Below are positions 1 through 9,600 of a stretch of 64,000 bases of DNA, piece by piece. The DNA comes from an uncultured Pelagibacteraceae bacterium. Its GTDB lineage: Bacteria > Pseudomonadota > Alphaproteobacteria > Pelagibacterales > Pelagibacteraceae. The translations under genes were made by a program, and so were the position numbers. The DNA lies in assembly GCA_902580275.1 (NCBI GenBank), contig CACHJZ010000001.1:170594-234593 (forward strand), written 5' to 3'. The notes under the pieces are model-generated. The model was not told where the DNA came from and made no database searches. It saw only the letters and a program-made list of their open reading frames with translations. Within the stretch, counting starts at the first letter, position 1, and every line of letters starts with the position of its first letter.

Positions 1-124
1 CATCAGATTTTGGTAAATCTGATTTTTCCTCAGACTTATTTTCTTCAATCTTAGGTTGCTCACCCTCAGATTGGTTGTTTTTGTCCACTATGACACCGAA
101 CTTTTCTTTCTCTTTGTCATCCAT
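1..124 (-). CDS. N-terminal fragment of a small acidic protein, unidentified
   Basis: An ATG at 124-122 opens a frame that stays open for 41 codons to the window edge. The visible part begins MDDKEKEKFGVIVDK and continues as a very charged, Glu/Lys/Asn/Ser-rich, probably disordered tail with no signal peptide. Charged N-termini of this sort precede the small DUF1844 domain in some alphaproteobacterial proteins, but the domain would lie outside the window, so that idea is only a guess. The gene is transcribed away from the spacer that carries the CTCTAACACAATT boxes, so those boxes are in its upstream region. Confidence 0.6.
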   Translation of the reverse strand, partial: MDDKEKEKFGVIVDKNNQSEGEQPKIEENKSEEKSDLPKSD

Positions 125-144
125 ATTTAATCAAAAATTTTTTT

Positions 145-457
145 CTCTAACACAATTTGTATTATCTCTAACACAATTTTCAAAAAAGTCTAACACAAAT
201 TTTTACTTTTAGTGTCCATTATAGGTTGTAATGTAAATAAGCCGCATAAAATGTAGTTTTTTTTCAATTAACAAGATTTTGAAAAAAAAAAAAATTTTCA
301 TCCAATTTTAAAAACTCTAACACAATTCGACGAATCAGTTTTGTGTTAGAGTTCTATTTTTTTTTAAAAAAACAAAAAACCGAATAAAATCAACATTTTT
401 TTAATTTTTCTAAAAATTAAAAAATTTTGTGTTAGAGTAATTTAATTTGTGTTAGAG
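145..457. repeat. Seven-copy symmetric array of CTCTAACACAATT boxes
   Basis: The box (core TCTAACACAA) occurs four times forward (145-158, 166-179, 189-202, 315-327) and then three times reversed (339-351, 423-437, 444-457). Neighbouring boxes in the outer clusters start about 20-22 bp apart, close to two helical turns, which suits cooperative protein binding on one face of DNA. The forward and reverse groups meet at 313-353, where they make a perfect inverted repeat. No gene lies here. The role is unknown; operators of a local regulator or a replication or partition site are the main ideas. Confidence 0.8.
313..365 (+). terminator. 13-bp-arm hairpin followed by a T run
   Basis: AACTCTAACACAA (313-325) is exactly complementary to 341-353, with a 15-nt loop between. 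On the plus strand nine T residues follow at 357-365, as in an intrinsic terminator, though the stem is poor in GC. No plus-strand gene ends here, so either an unseen small transcript stops at this place or the hairpin is just the meeting point of the repeat array. Confidence 0.35.
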
Positions 458-618
458 CAGTTTGTTTTTTAAAAAAAATGATTATTTATTTTATTTAAGC
501 AATAAAATTTTTTATTTTACAAAGGATACAACCTTAAATTTAAGAAATTTAGGTGGAAAATTTAAATAATTATAAACTTTTTTTTATTTTTTCAATTAAA
601 AATTGAAAATTAAGCAAC

Positions 619-1848
619 TTATATATTTTTTACACTCATCATTAAAATAAATCCTATTAAAAATAAAATAGATACAGAAAACAAACCAATTCTCTGAGAA
701 TAAATATAAGTGACTGTTCCTACAAGCAGAGGTCCTGCAAATGAAGTTATTCTTCCAGATAAACTAAACAAACCAAAACCTTTTCCTAAATTATTTATTT
801 TTAAAAGTTTTGTCATAAGAACTCTACTTGCGCTTTGTATTGATCCAATAAAAAAAGAAATGAACATGACGCTATTAAAAAATTGAATTTTTGTTTGCGC
901 AATTAAGGAACCATATATTACAGCTCCTACTAAAAATAAAATACATAATAAAATAATTTTTTTTGAAGAAAATATATCATTGAGGTATCCTCCAATCAAA
1001 ACTCCAACGAAAGCTATGATGTTACTATAGATTGCAAGCTTTAAAAGTTCAGCGGAACTATATCCAAAAACACCTGATGCATACACTCCACCACCAGCAA
1101 TTAAAACTATTAAAGCATCAGAGTATATCATTCTTGCTAGGAGAAATTTTCCTGTCGAAGTAAATTTATTTTTCCAAACGATCTCTAGAATATCTTTTAA
1201 TGAAGAATTTTCCTCAGCGATATTTTTATATTCAATTTTTTTTTTAAAATAATAAATCATTGGAAAAGAAAAAATTAAGAACCAGAGTGCTACTATAAAA
1301 GGAATAAATCTTATATGTTCAAAATTATTTTTATTTAAATCAAATAAAGTTTTTTCTGGAAGAATAAATAAATATAAACAAATAAAAATTATTGGAACAC
1401 TCCCTAAGTAACCAAGAGCAAACCCTAGTCCAGATGTTTTGCCAATATTTTTTTCATCTGAACAATTTTTAAGAAGAGAGTTATAAAAAATAGATGCAAT
1501 CTCATAAAAATAATTTGAAACAAAAAAAATAATTAATGTATACAAAATAAAACTCGAATTTGGTTTTGAAAACCAAAATAAACAAGTTGTAATAATACAG
1601 AACAAAGTAAACCTTTCTAAAAAAATTATTCTTCCATTACGTTTTTTATCTGCAATCATTCCTAGAACTGGACCAGTCAAAGCAATTAAAATTCCACATA
1701 ACCCCGCAGTCCATTGCCAATAAGCTGCGCCTAATTGTGCATCTCCAACTATTTGGTTAGCAAAGTATGCTGAGGTTACAAAAGTAATTATTACCATTGT
1801 ATAAGCAGAATTTGCTAGATCATACATTGCATATAATAATTTGCTCAT
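619..1848 (-). CDS. UMF1-type major facilitator transporter
   Basis: This 409-residue protein has about twelve hydrophobic segments and the N-terminal signature YDLANSAYTMVIITFVTSAYF, typical of the UMF1/Atg22-like branch of the MFS (usually YDWANSAY). A charged loop GMIADKKRNGR after the second or third helix matches the MFS loop 2-3 motif. The substrate cannot be told; Atg22-like members are linked to efflux of amino acids or small metabolites. Its ATG shares one base with the stop codon of the upstream ORF (TAATG), and GGAG lies 8 nt before it, so the two are translationally coupled. Confidence 0.85.
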   Translation of the reverse strand: MSKLLYAMYDLANSAYTMVIITFVTSAYFANQIVGDAQLGAAYWQWTAGLCGILIALTGPVLGMIADKKRNGRIIFLERFTLFCIITTCLFWFSKPNSSFILYTLIIFFVSNYFYEIASIFYNSLLKNCSDEKNIGKTSGLGFALGYLGSVPIIFICLYLFILPEKTLFDLNKNNFEHIRFIPFIVALWFLIFSFPMIYYFKKKIEYKNIAEENSSLKDILEIVWKNKFTSTGKFLLARMIYSDALIVLIAGGGVYASGVFGYSSAELLKLAIYSNIIAFVGVLIGGYLNDIFSSKKIILLCILFLVGAVIYGSLIAQTKIQFFNSVMFISFFIGSIQSASRVLMTKLLKINNLGKGFGLFSLSGRITSFAGPLLVGTVTYIYSQRIGLFSVSILFLIGFILMMSVKNI

Positions 1849-2276
1849 TATTTATTCTCCGTAACAAATGATTTTGTTAGATAAATTTTTTGTTTTATTG
1901 AAAAATTATTTAAATTTATTTTATATGTTTTTTTTATAGAAATTAAGTTTTCTAAATAAAAAATACTAAATAACTTAAATTTTTTTTTAATTTTAATTAT
2001 AATTGATTTAGAATTATTTTTATTTAAATTTATTTTAAACATTGAAAGTTTTTTTTTATTTTCAAATGCCGATTTATCATTAAAAATTCTAGTTGAATTA
2101 TTAATTCCAAGATTAATTTCAAATTTTGATTTATAGATTGTAAAAATTGATATTAAAAAACTGAATAAATTGAATGTTTTTTTTATTGAATCAAAGACAT
2201 TTAGCCTATTATCAAAACTGAATTGATTAAAATAGACTTTATTTATTATATTTTTATATTTTTTTAACTCACTCAT
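1848..2276 (-). CDS. Small AT-rich ORF of unknown function, coupled to the MFS gene
   Basis: This 142-residue product is rich in Lys, Asn, Ile and Phe. One hydrophobic stretch (about residues 35-48, NLFSFLISIFTIYKS) could be a membrane anchor or hydrophobic core; the rest looks like alternating beta strands (KINLNKNN, KSIIIKIKKK). No family is recognised. Its stop codon overlaps the start of the transporter gene, which argues that it is translated even though its composition is more AT-rich than its neighbours. It could also be a decayed gene kept for coupling. Confidence 0.55.
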   Translation of the reverse strand: MSELKKYKNIINKVYFNQFSFDNRLNVFDSIKKTFNLFSFLISIFTIYKSKFEINLGINNSTRIFNDKSAFENKKKLSMFKINLNKNNSKSIIIKIKKKFKLFSIFYLENLISIKKTYKINLNNFSIKQKIYLTKSFVTENK

Positions 2277-2576
2277 AAAGGGTATTTTATATCTTTAAAA
2301 GAGGTCGTTCAATCAAATTAGAGTGGTCTACCTATTATATCGGTAGTAAATGCCTAGCAAACAATTATGCTTATAGTTGAAGGTTTTTTAAACCCCATCA
2401 ATGTTACATTTTAATTTCGCATCAGCACGGTTAGGTTCTTTGCAATAACATACACTTATATAAGGTATGGTTGGTTCTGTTTTATCAGTAATAATGTTAA
2501 TTATATTTATATAAATTTTATTTAGGCCGAAATAGAAATGGTAAAAATAAAGTTACAAGTAATATAATTAAACTTT
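2277..2576. other. 300-bp spacer with several hairpins, possible structured RNA
   Basis: No ORF is visible. On the plus strand there is CTACC-tattatatc-GGTAG near 2330-2348 and a bulged hairpin around GGTTTTTTAAACC near 2383-2396. The stretch 2290-2480 is less AT-rich than the spacer at 125-618. It does not carry recognisable parts of RNase P RNA, 4.5S RNA or a tRNA. It lies just upstream of the small coupled ORF, so a leader or an independent small RNA are both possible. Confidence 0.3.
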
Positions 2577-3878
2577 TCAAGCCACTGAGTCTATTACAAC
2601 AATCGTTAGATCATCTTTTTGAATTTTTCCTGACTTAACAATATCCTCAACAATAATTTTTAATCTTTGATTGTTTGGCTTATTCTGATATTTAATAATA
2701 TAATTTTGAAATCCTTCCGCTCCAAGCATTTCTCCCTCAGGACTTTTAATTTCTGTGATACCGTCAGTGAAAATATACATTGAACTTTCTGAAAATTTTA
2801 AAACTGTTTCTTTATATTTTATTTTTGGCATTATTCCTAATGGTGGTCCTGCCTCAGTAAAATTAGAAAATTTTCCATCTTTAGAATAAATTAATGGCGG
2901 CTCATGACCTGCGTTAGATAAATGTAATTCTTTTTTATTGCTATCGTAAATTCCTACAAGCATAGTTACAAACATTCCCCTTGCTGCGGTCTCGCAAATT
3001 TCTTTGTTAAGTAATTCTAAAAGTTCAGATGCAGAGAACATAGTTTTGCTCAAACATCTATACAGACTTGATGCTTTAGACATTAATAGAGATGACTTAA
3101 TACCTTTACCTGAGACATCCGCTACACCAAAACCAAATTTTCCTTTCTCCAATTCAGAAAAATTGTAAAAATCGCCTGACACAACCTTTGCAGGTATATT
3201 TATTCCTGCTATTGGAAATTTTTCGTCTTTATTTTTTGATAATAATGTTTTTTGAATTTCTCCTACGATTTCTATTTCTTTTTGCATTCTATTTTTATCA
3301 ACAAGCTCTTTTGCCATCTTCGCATTTCGTATTGCTAATGCAGCAGGTGCAGATAAAGTTTCTAATAATTTCCTATCGCCTTCCTCAAAAAGTTTACTAT
3401 CTGTTTTTTTGTTAAGACAATGTATCACGCCAATACATTCATTAGCTGCAATCAATGGTGAACATAAAACTGAATACGTTGTAAAATTTGTTTTATTATC
3501 CAAATCGAAATAGAATTCTGCTATTTCTCTTACATCCTTTCTTACATCTCCTACTCTAATACATTTTTTTTGTAAAACTGCTTTACCCATAACTCCTTGC
3601 GTTAAAGGTATTTCATATTCATCTAGATAGGATTGGTACTTAGAAGCAATACATTGAAAAACTTGTTTTTTATCTTCTATTAAAAATATATTTGCAGCTT
3701 GTGCATTTAGTCTTTTAATAATTACCTCTAGTGCTGTTTGCAAAGTTTCATTTAAATCAAGGGAAGTAGCAAACTCTTGATTCATTTGGGTAATGATGGC
3801 TAAATCTTGATTTAAAGTAGAATCTTCTTTTTTAGGCTCAGTTTTTTTGGATTTAAAAAACATTTTTATATTTGGCAT
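2577..3878 (-). CDS. GAF domain plus SpoIIE/RsbU-type PP2C phosphatase
   Basis: The 433-residue cytoplasmic protein has a GAF sensor domain (about residues 30-190), a short coiled linker (VDKNRMQKEIEIVGEIQKTLL) and a C-terminal SpoIIE phosphatase domain. The metal-binding motifs are all present: VVSGDFYNF, GVADVSGKGIKSS, SNAGHEPP, FTDGITE and a final DDLTIVVI. Such proteins dephosphorylate anti-sigma-factor antagonists in partner-switching systems. No antagonist or anti-sigma gene is adjacent, so its target is not visible. It is divergent from the prepilin peptidase gene, so a link to pilus control is conceivable but unproven. Confidence 0.9.
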   Translation of the reverse strand: MPNIKMFFKSKKTEPKKEDSTLNQDLAIITQMNQEFATSLDLNETLQTALEVIIKRLNAQAANIFLIEDKKQVFQCIASKYQSYLDEYEIPLTQGVMGKAVLQKKCIRVGDVRKDVREIAEFYFDLDNKTNFTTYSVLCSPLIAANECIGVIHCLNKKTDSKLFEEGDRKLLETLSAPAALAIRNAKMAKELVDKNRMQKEIEIVGEIQKTLLSKNKDEKFPIAGINIPAKVVSGDFYNFSELEKGKFGFGVADVSGKGIKSSLLMSKASSLYRCLSKTMFSASELLELLNKEICETAARGMFVTMLVGIYDSNKKELHLSNAGHEPPLIYSKDGKFSNFTEAGPPLGIMPKIKYKETVLKFSESSMYIFTDGITEIKSPEGEMLGAEGFQNYIIKYQNKPNNQRLKIIVEDIVKSGKIQKDDLTIVVIDSVA

Positions 3879-3968
3879 TCTAATGCTTTTTTGATAATTT
3901 TAACAAGTATGGAAATTATAATTAATTCACCAAGTTTCTATCTTCACATCCAAGATGCAGTAGTATTT

Positions 3969-3982
3969 ATACAATATTGTAT
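3969..3982. promoter_or_regulatory. Perfect 14-bp palindrome in a divergent promoter region
   Basis: ATACAATATTGTAT lies between the divergent phosphatase and prepilin peptidase genes, about 40 bp before the latter. A perfect palindrome here would suit a dimeric regulator, although AT-rich DNA gives such palindromes by chance fairly often. Confidence 0.3.
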
Positions 3983-4022
3983 AGATGGAATTTTGAATGT
4001 TGCCTCGCAATTTAAAATTTAG

Positions 4023-4796
4023 TTGGTGATATTACTTTTCTTTTTTATTTTAGGCAGTATCTGGGGAAGTTTTTCTAATGTATGCATCTATAGACTTCCG
4101 ATAAATGATGGGATTGCACTTAGCCGATCAAGCTGCCCAGGATGTAAAAAAGTGATCAAATGGTATGATAATATTCCATTAATATCATTTATAGCTCTTA
4201 GGGCTAAATGTAGAAACTGCGAATTTAGAATTAATACGCAGTATTTTGTTGTAGAGCTTTTAGCAGCGATTTCATTTTCTTTGATTTATATTATTTATGG
4301 TCTTTCAATTACAACTTTATTGCTTTTAGTTCTAACTATTTTTTTTGTGATTATTTTCTTTATTGACCTTAAGCATTTTATAATTCCTAATGAGCTTACT
4401 TTTCCATTAATGTTTATTGGATTTATAAAATCGTTTATACCTAATCTAAATCAAAATTTGTTTCCTAATTTCATAAACTCTTTGATAGGTGGGCTGGTTG
4501 GATACTTTATAGTTTGGTTGATCATATTTCTTTATAAAAAAATTAGGAATAAAGAAGGTATGGGTCTTGGAGACGCTAAACTTTTATCTGCAATAGGTTT
4601 TTGGTTTGGTTGGGCAAGTATACCAATAGTAATTTTTTTTGCTTCATTAATAGCTTTAATTTATGTCACGCCTTCATTGATTAAAAAATCTAAAAGTTTA
4701 TCGGCCGAGATACCTTTTGGTCCTTATTTAATAGTTGGCTGTGTAGTATTTATAATTTACGGAAATTATATAAAGTCGATTTTATTTAATGCCTAA
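4023..4796 (+). CDS. pilD: Prepilin peptidase / N-methyltransferase
   Basis: This 257-residue polytopic membrane protein is a type IV prepilin peptidase. The N-terminal domain has the paired CxxC zinc motifs (SSCPGCKKVI and AKCRNCEF) linked to the methylation domain. The two catalytic aspartates of the peptidase are visible in FFIDLKHFIIPNE and in GMGLGDAKLLSAIGFWFG. The enzyme cuts after the Gly of leaders such as those of PilV, PilW, PilX and FimT in the next operon. The frame opens right after a TAG, so the start is TTG at 4023 or GTG at 4026. Its stop overlaps the convergent autotransporter stop. Confidence 0.95.
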   Translation: MVILLFFFILGSIWGSFSNVCIYRLPINDGIALSRSSCPGCKKVIKWYDNIPLISFIALRAKCRNCEFRINTQYFVVELLAAISFSLIYIIYGLSITTLLLLVLTIFFVIIFFIDLKHFIIPNELTFPLMFIGFIKSFIPNLNQNLFPNFINSLIGGLVGYFIVWLIIFLYKKIRNKEGMGLGDAKLLSAIGFWFGWASIPIVIFFASLIALIYVTPSLIKKSKSLSAEIPFGPYLIVGCVVFIIYGNYIKSILFNA

Positions 4797-6571
4797 AAAA
4801 TAAATTTATATGCAAAATTTCCTGAAAAACTTGTAAGTTCTTGTGTGCTGATTCTGCTATCTATATTAAATTTTAAATAATGTTCGTCTGACATTTTTTT
4901 TTCAAAACCAAAATTACCCGCCAAAGTTATTTCTTCGACTAAATCATTATCTTGTTTATATGTGGCTTCTGTACCATTTACTTGAAAACTTTGATCTTTT
5001 GTTGATAGCGTTTTTCTTAAATCTAACATCCAACCTAGGTTGAAAATATAATCTGTTCCAAAATTAATTTTATAATCATCATCAAAATATAAAGATAAGT
5101 TTCCAACGTTTTTTGAGTCCCATGTATAAAACTTACTTTCTGAGTGAGCTGGTGTTTGTGAAAGACCAAATGTTAATCCTAGGTTTGGTATAAAATAATT
5201 ATTATTGATTTTTGTACCACCAATAAATTCTAATGTTTCATAAGTGTCAGTAATATCAAGTTTACCTGAGGTTGTTGTGTTGGTTAATATTTCTCTATCG
5301 CTATCATTCAAAGTCATTCCAACTAGTAAATAACTTTCGTTACCAAATTTGTTAAACAAGGGCTGATCTGGAAAATAAAAACCTGAATTTATTGAGTATC
5401 GATTAACTGTATGGTTTTTTGTAAAATTTTGCTTACTTGTTTCAAATGATAAAATAAAATTCTTATCTTTATCATATGGGTTTATTAAGTTAATTCCTAA
5501 ACCAGTATAATTAAATCCTAAAGATAAATTTTGATTACTTTGTTTTCTTTTAAGTGTAGAAAAATTTACTTCTCCCCAGCCATTGTTATCTACGGTTCTA
5601 TCTTTGGTACTTTTATATCTTGTTAATGATTTACGAATATTTAATGATTTATAACTTAGTAGTTCGTCAAGTATTTCGCTGCCGCCTTGACCCACCGAAC
5701 CTGCTGAGCCTTTAACAATTGTGTTTCCATCTAAATCCTCGAGTGAAAAGTCTCCATCTATATCATAGTAATAACCTTGACCAACTCCATGATTAATTTT
5801 TAATGTGCTCCCAGTTATGCCTGCACCATGAGCAATTTTACCAACTACAATTCCTTGGTCTTTTAAAGTAATTGTTGCATTGTTTCCGTAAAGTTTAATC
5901 GAGTCACTTCCTACATCATTCTTTATTGTTCCACTATTCGTGACACTCGAGCTGACACCAACTCTTATAGTTGCATTATCACTGTCAGAGTTAGTCATTT
6001 CTCCACTAGCATTATTAGTAATTGTTACAGTATTACCAGCAGCGGTTCCGAAAATAGCAGAGCCATTTGTAGCTGTAATCGTACCTGAGTTAGTGATTGT
6101 CATACCTGTAGTATTTGTGCCGCCAGTTTTGCTAACTCTTATGGTGTTTCTATTTGACGAAATTGTTCCTCCAGAATTATTTGTAATTGTTGCATTAGCT
6201 GTGGCTTTTGCATCGATAGCAGTTGTACCGCTGGCTGTAATTGTTCCTGTATTAGTTACTGTCAAATCAGATGTAGTATCTCCAAAAACAGCAACTGTAT
6301 TAGCACTGATTGTTGATCCAGACTCGACTGTTACTGTAACACTATCTCCAGTTACATTTGCTGCTTTAGTAGTTGCACCTGTGGCTAAAGTTGAACTACT
6401 TTTTACAGTTAAAAATTCTCCATCGCCATCGATATTTTGTTGAGCAGTGGTAGTTCCACCAGTTTGAATAGTATTACTATCGGCATTTACATGAATATTA
6501 ACAAAAATTAAAAATAAAATTTTTATGAAAAAAATATTTAGTTTTAAAAATTTTTTTTTTGTATTTTGCAT
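4793..6571 (-). CDS. Autotransporter with a short repetitive passenger
   Basis: The 592-residue protein starts with a signal peptide (about residues 1-30, ending VNADS). The passenger (about 31-290) is Thr/Asn/Ser/Gly-rich with repeated ITNSGTI-like strands, typical of a right-handed beta-helix. From about residue 300 to the end is a barrel of alternating strands that closes with the aromatic C-terminus YKFIF, as expected for BamA-inserted type V proteins. It follows pilY1 by 55 bp in the same direction and may share its transcript. It is probably a surface adhesin. The passenger DNA is visibly richer in GC than the barrel part, perhaps because of Thr/Gly/Ala codons. Confidence 0.85.
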   Translation of the reverse strand: MQNTKKKFLKLNIFFIKILFLIFVNIHVNADSNTIQTGGTTTAQQNIDGDGEFLTVKSSSTLATGATTKAANVTGDSVTVTVESGSTISANTVAVFGDTTSDLTVTNTGTITASGTTAIDAKATANATITNNSGGTISSNRNTIRVSKTGGTNTTGMTITNSGTITATNGSAIFGTAAGNTVTITNNASGEMTNSDSDNATIRVGVSSSVTNSGTIKNDVGSDSIKLYGNNATITLKDQGIVVGKIAHGAGITGSTLKINHGVGQGYYYDIDGDFSLEDLDGNTIVKGSAGSVGQGGSEILDELLSYKSLNIRKSLTRYKSTKDRTVDNNGWGEVNFSTLKRKQSNQNLSLGFNYTGLGINLINPYDKDKNFILSFETSKQNFTKNHTVNRYSINSGFYFPDQPLFNKFGNESYLLVGMTLNDSDREILTNTTTSGKLDITDTYETLEFIGGTKINNNYFIPNLGLTFGLSQTPAHSESKFYTWDSKNVGNLSLYFDDDYKINFGTDYIFNLGWMLDLRKTLSTKDQSFQVNGTEATYKQDNDLVEEITLAGNFGFEKKMSDEHYLKFNIDSRISTQELTSFSGNFAYKFIF

Positions 6572-6626
6572 TTTTTTTTATCTAATTTATAAAATATATG
6601 TTATTTTAAGTTTATTTTTTGTATTT

Positions 6627-9600
6627 TTAAAAGTTTTCTCTCCAAGATTTACGGAATGACTTATAAGTTCCTTCAGCGCCCAAAATTTTTATTAGAGTAT
6701 CTTCAGACTCTTCTGGTCCTGCAAGGTTAGCAAATAAGTAGTCTCCAAAGACTACAAGTTTAGAAAGTATACCTCGGTCGACAAAATAACAACTACTTGC
6801 ATCTGTTGCTGCTGCGTTAGTCTGGTCTATAGTTCCAGAGACATCAAAACCACACTCATCATCTCGAGAACATATATATGCTTTTCCTAACTTACAGTTA
6901 TCAAGTTTATCGGGTTCATAAATTGGAAAATAAACTTGTCCTCTGTAAACCGTAGGTGAGGCAGATAATTTTCTAAATGTATTTTTTGTTTGTTTCCAAT
7001 TTAAACCATCATCAATTCCCAAGTGGACAACCCAACCCCCATCTGTAATTTTTACAAGACACTCATTCATACCAGCATTGGTCGTGATTGCACAACTTGC
7101 TACATTAAATGAGTCGTCCTCTTGAAAACTATCATCATCGTTTGTCGAGGTAGCAACTATTGCAATTCCTAAATCAATTAAAGGAGCGCTATCAATTTCA
7201 TTTATATAATCTTGTACAAAGTTAGCTTCTGATTGGGCTGGAACAGATTTTGTTCTGCTTTTAAATAATGGGTAGTCGGCATCTTTTATACCATAAATAA
7301 TGTTATCCATTAAATCTCCTGACTCTTCTCCAGTATCTGCAATTCTGTTAAAGTCACCAGTTCCACCAAATAGCCATAGGTTTCCAGTGCTTTGACCAAT
7401 TGCTCCATCCATTTCAAAAAAACTGTATCTTTTATTAATTGTATTCGCCCTTAGGTTCATAAGCGTTTGTCGTTCAAACAATCTTCCTGGTTGAGATGTT
7501 AAGTTAATTTTTGTAATTTTTCCTTCAAAATCGTTTATGTAAACCAAAGCACCTCTCCAAGGAACAGTCTTGCCAGCATCAGATGTAATTACAACAGGAG
7601 ACGCTGGAATATAATTGGAAATATCACTTGCGTTAGGATAATCAACACCTCCTGCACCAGAATTTTGGTCTGATGGTAACAACAATTCTGCGTTAGTTTG
7701 AGCGCTATCTAAAATTCTTAGTGGACCGTCTAAAACGTCAGCCATAAATAAACTTCCACCTTTTGTTTTACCTAACCCAATTTCAAGCGAGTCACCCTCT
7801 GATGTATTAGCAACAGGTCCTGCTTCGAGATCGACCATGTAAATATTTGATGCTCCACACTCAGAACCAACGCTATATCCACCACCCATAACTGCAATAT
7901 ATCTATCTTCCATTATGTTTCCTCCTGTAGCTGTGGGTGCTCTAAATATTCTTGGAGTAGACCATGTTTCACCTAGTTGACTATAATCAAAGGACCTATC
8001 TGCAGTTCCATTTACCGCACAAGATGTAGTAATTTTAATATCACTAGATGGATCTTCAGCGGTCCCTGCATTAAAGGTCATTTTGCTTGAAAATTTTATG
8101 GTTAAGACTTCAGTGTCTTTATCGTATTTAGCACTTGAAAAAGTAGTGGGTAAATACTGATCAACTGATAATTTGTAAACTTGGATCTTTGTAACACTAC
8201 CAGAAGTCGTGTCATACAAGTTTTTGTCAAGTCCAGGCATGTTCCAAGAATAAGAATAATCACTGTAACAAGTATTTTCACTTGCAATCGCAAAGTTGTC
8301 ATCTGGGTTGGTATTGCTGCTATCTGATACATCGCTATTAGTCTGACATGGATTGAATGAATCTCTTACTGTAAAATCGGTGTCGCTATCTCCGTCAGAC
8401 GCAGTATGCACTCTATAATTTTCATTGGCTGTTTGAGCTTCCCTAGACTCACTTAAAAAGAAATTACTATCAGTATAACCATGTTCTGTAACATAGCCTG
8501 TATGATCTACCCTTAATACTTTATTATTTTGTACATCATTGAAAACTGAATACATAAATAATGGACCCGAACCATCTCCTCCGTTGGTACCGCTTGCTAC
8601 TTCAGGATTTGTAACATCTAGAACTGCAAACCCTCTACCACCTCTTCCATATGGGACAAAAAGAATCGTTCTCCAAGATTTACTCGCTTCATAGCCACTT
8701 AGGTCTTGTTTCAGCCCATAAATATATACATCATGAGCGACTGGTGAGCCGTCTACACCGAAGATCGCATTACTACCACCCGCGTCATTATCAAATGCAC
8801 CATCATACCCGGTGTTCATCAGCAAAGGAAGTTTTGAAGCGATCATTGGTGGTATGAAAGCCCATAATTCTTCACCAGAATTTGCATCAAAAGCATGGAG
8901 CATACCAGCATTTGATCCTGCATAGAGGATTTTTTTTCTATTAATATTATTAAGTCTGAAAGTTTCATAACCATTTATTGATCTCCAATAAGCTTCTTGG
9001 TTATTATTAGAAAAATCAGTGTTAGCACCTGGTGCTCCTACCTCAATTAATTGTGAATGGTATATATCTGCTAATATTGATGCTCTGTCCTCTGTTAAAT
9101 CACAGCCACCATTGTAATCAAAATAATCCTGACCTCGAACAAAATTTATTAATCCTATTAAATCATCGGCAGTACCATCTTCAACACCGTCTATACCTTT
9201 GCAGGTAGAGGATGAATTATGATAGTCTTTAACTTCATTACCAGTTTCAAAAAATAATGTTTCAATTTCATCGCTATAATCCGGGCCCCAATTATTCCAT
9301 GTTGAATTATATTTCGCATCTGTATTTGTTGAGGTGTCGAATACAGTCCATATGTTTCTATTAGCTGAACCTTTGGTTGCTAATAACTCTCCCGCATCCC
9401 AATTACATACACCATCTTCATTACATTTATTATCTCCCTCTAATACATTACCGAATCCATCAATTACTTTTCTTAATAGTTTACCCTCCCATTCACCTCT
9501 AGATGCATAATTAAATTGTGCTTGATAAACAGAACCTCCTTCTCTAACAGATGCTGTAATTGAAGGAGCTGTAAATGATAATCTGTCAGCAATAATTTGT

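Larger units (their letters stand above)
125..618. other. Long non-coding spacer with the box array
   Basis: This 494-bp spacer separates the partial gene at the window start from the 3' end of the MFS gene. Apart from the box array it holds long A and T tracts, a CTTAAATTTAAG palindrome at 533-544, and a 9-bp hairpin at 589-609. No ORF with coding character is visible on either strand. Its length is exceptional in this window, where most spacers are under 60 bp. Confidence 0.75.

Noticed and set aside
589..609. 9-bp AT hairpin after the MFS gene as a terminator
   Set aside because: On the transcribed (minus) strand it is followed by A residues, not T residues, and the stem has almost no GC.
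5940..6443. A 167-residue plus-strand ORF with Val/Leu/Pro-rich product
   Set aside because: It is the antisense shadow of the Thr/Asn/Gly repeats of the autotransporter passenger, with no start site or family match.
6030..6480. Passenger repeats of the autotransporter as a DNA repeat array or CRISPR
   Set aside because: The repetition is protein-level beta-helix periodicity; the DNA units vary in length and sequence and have no spacer structure.
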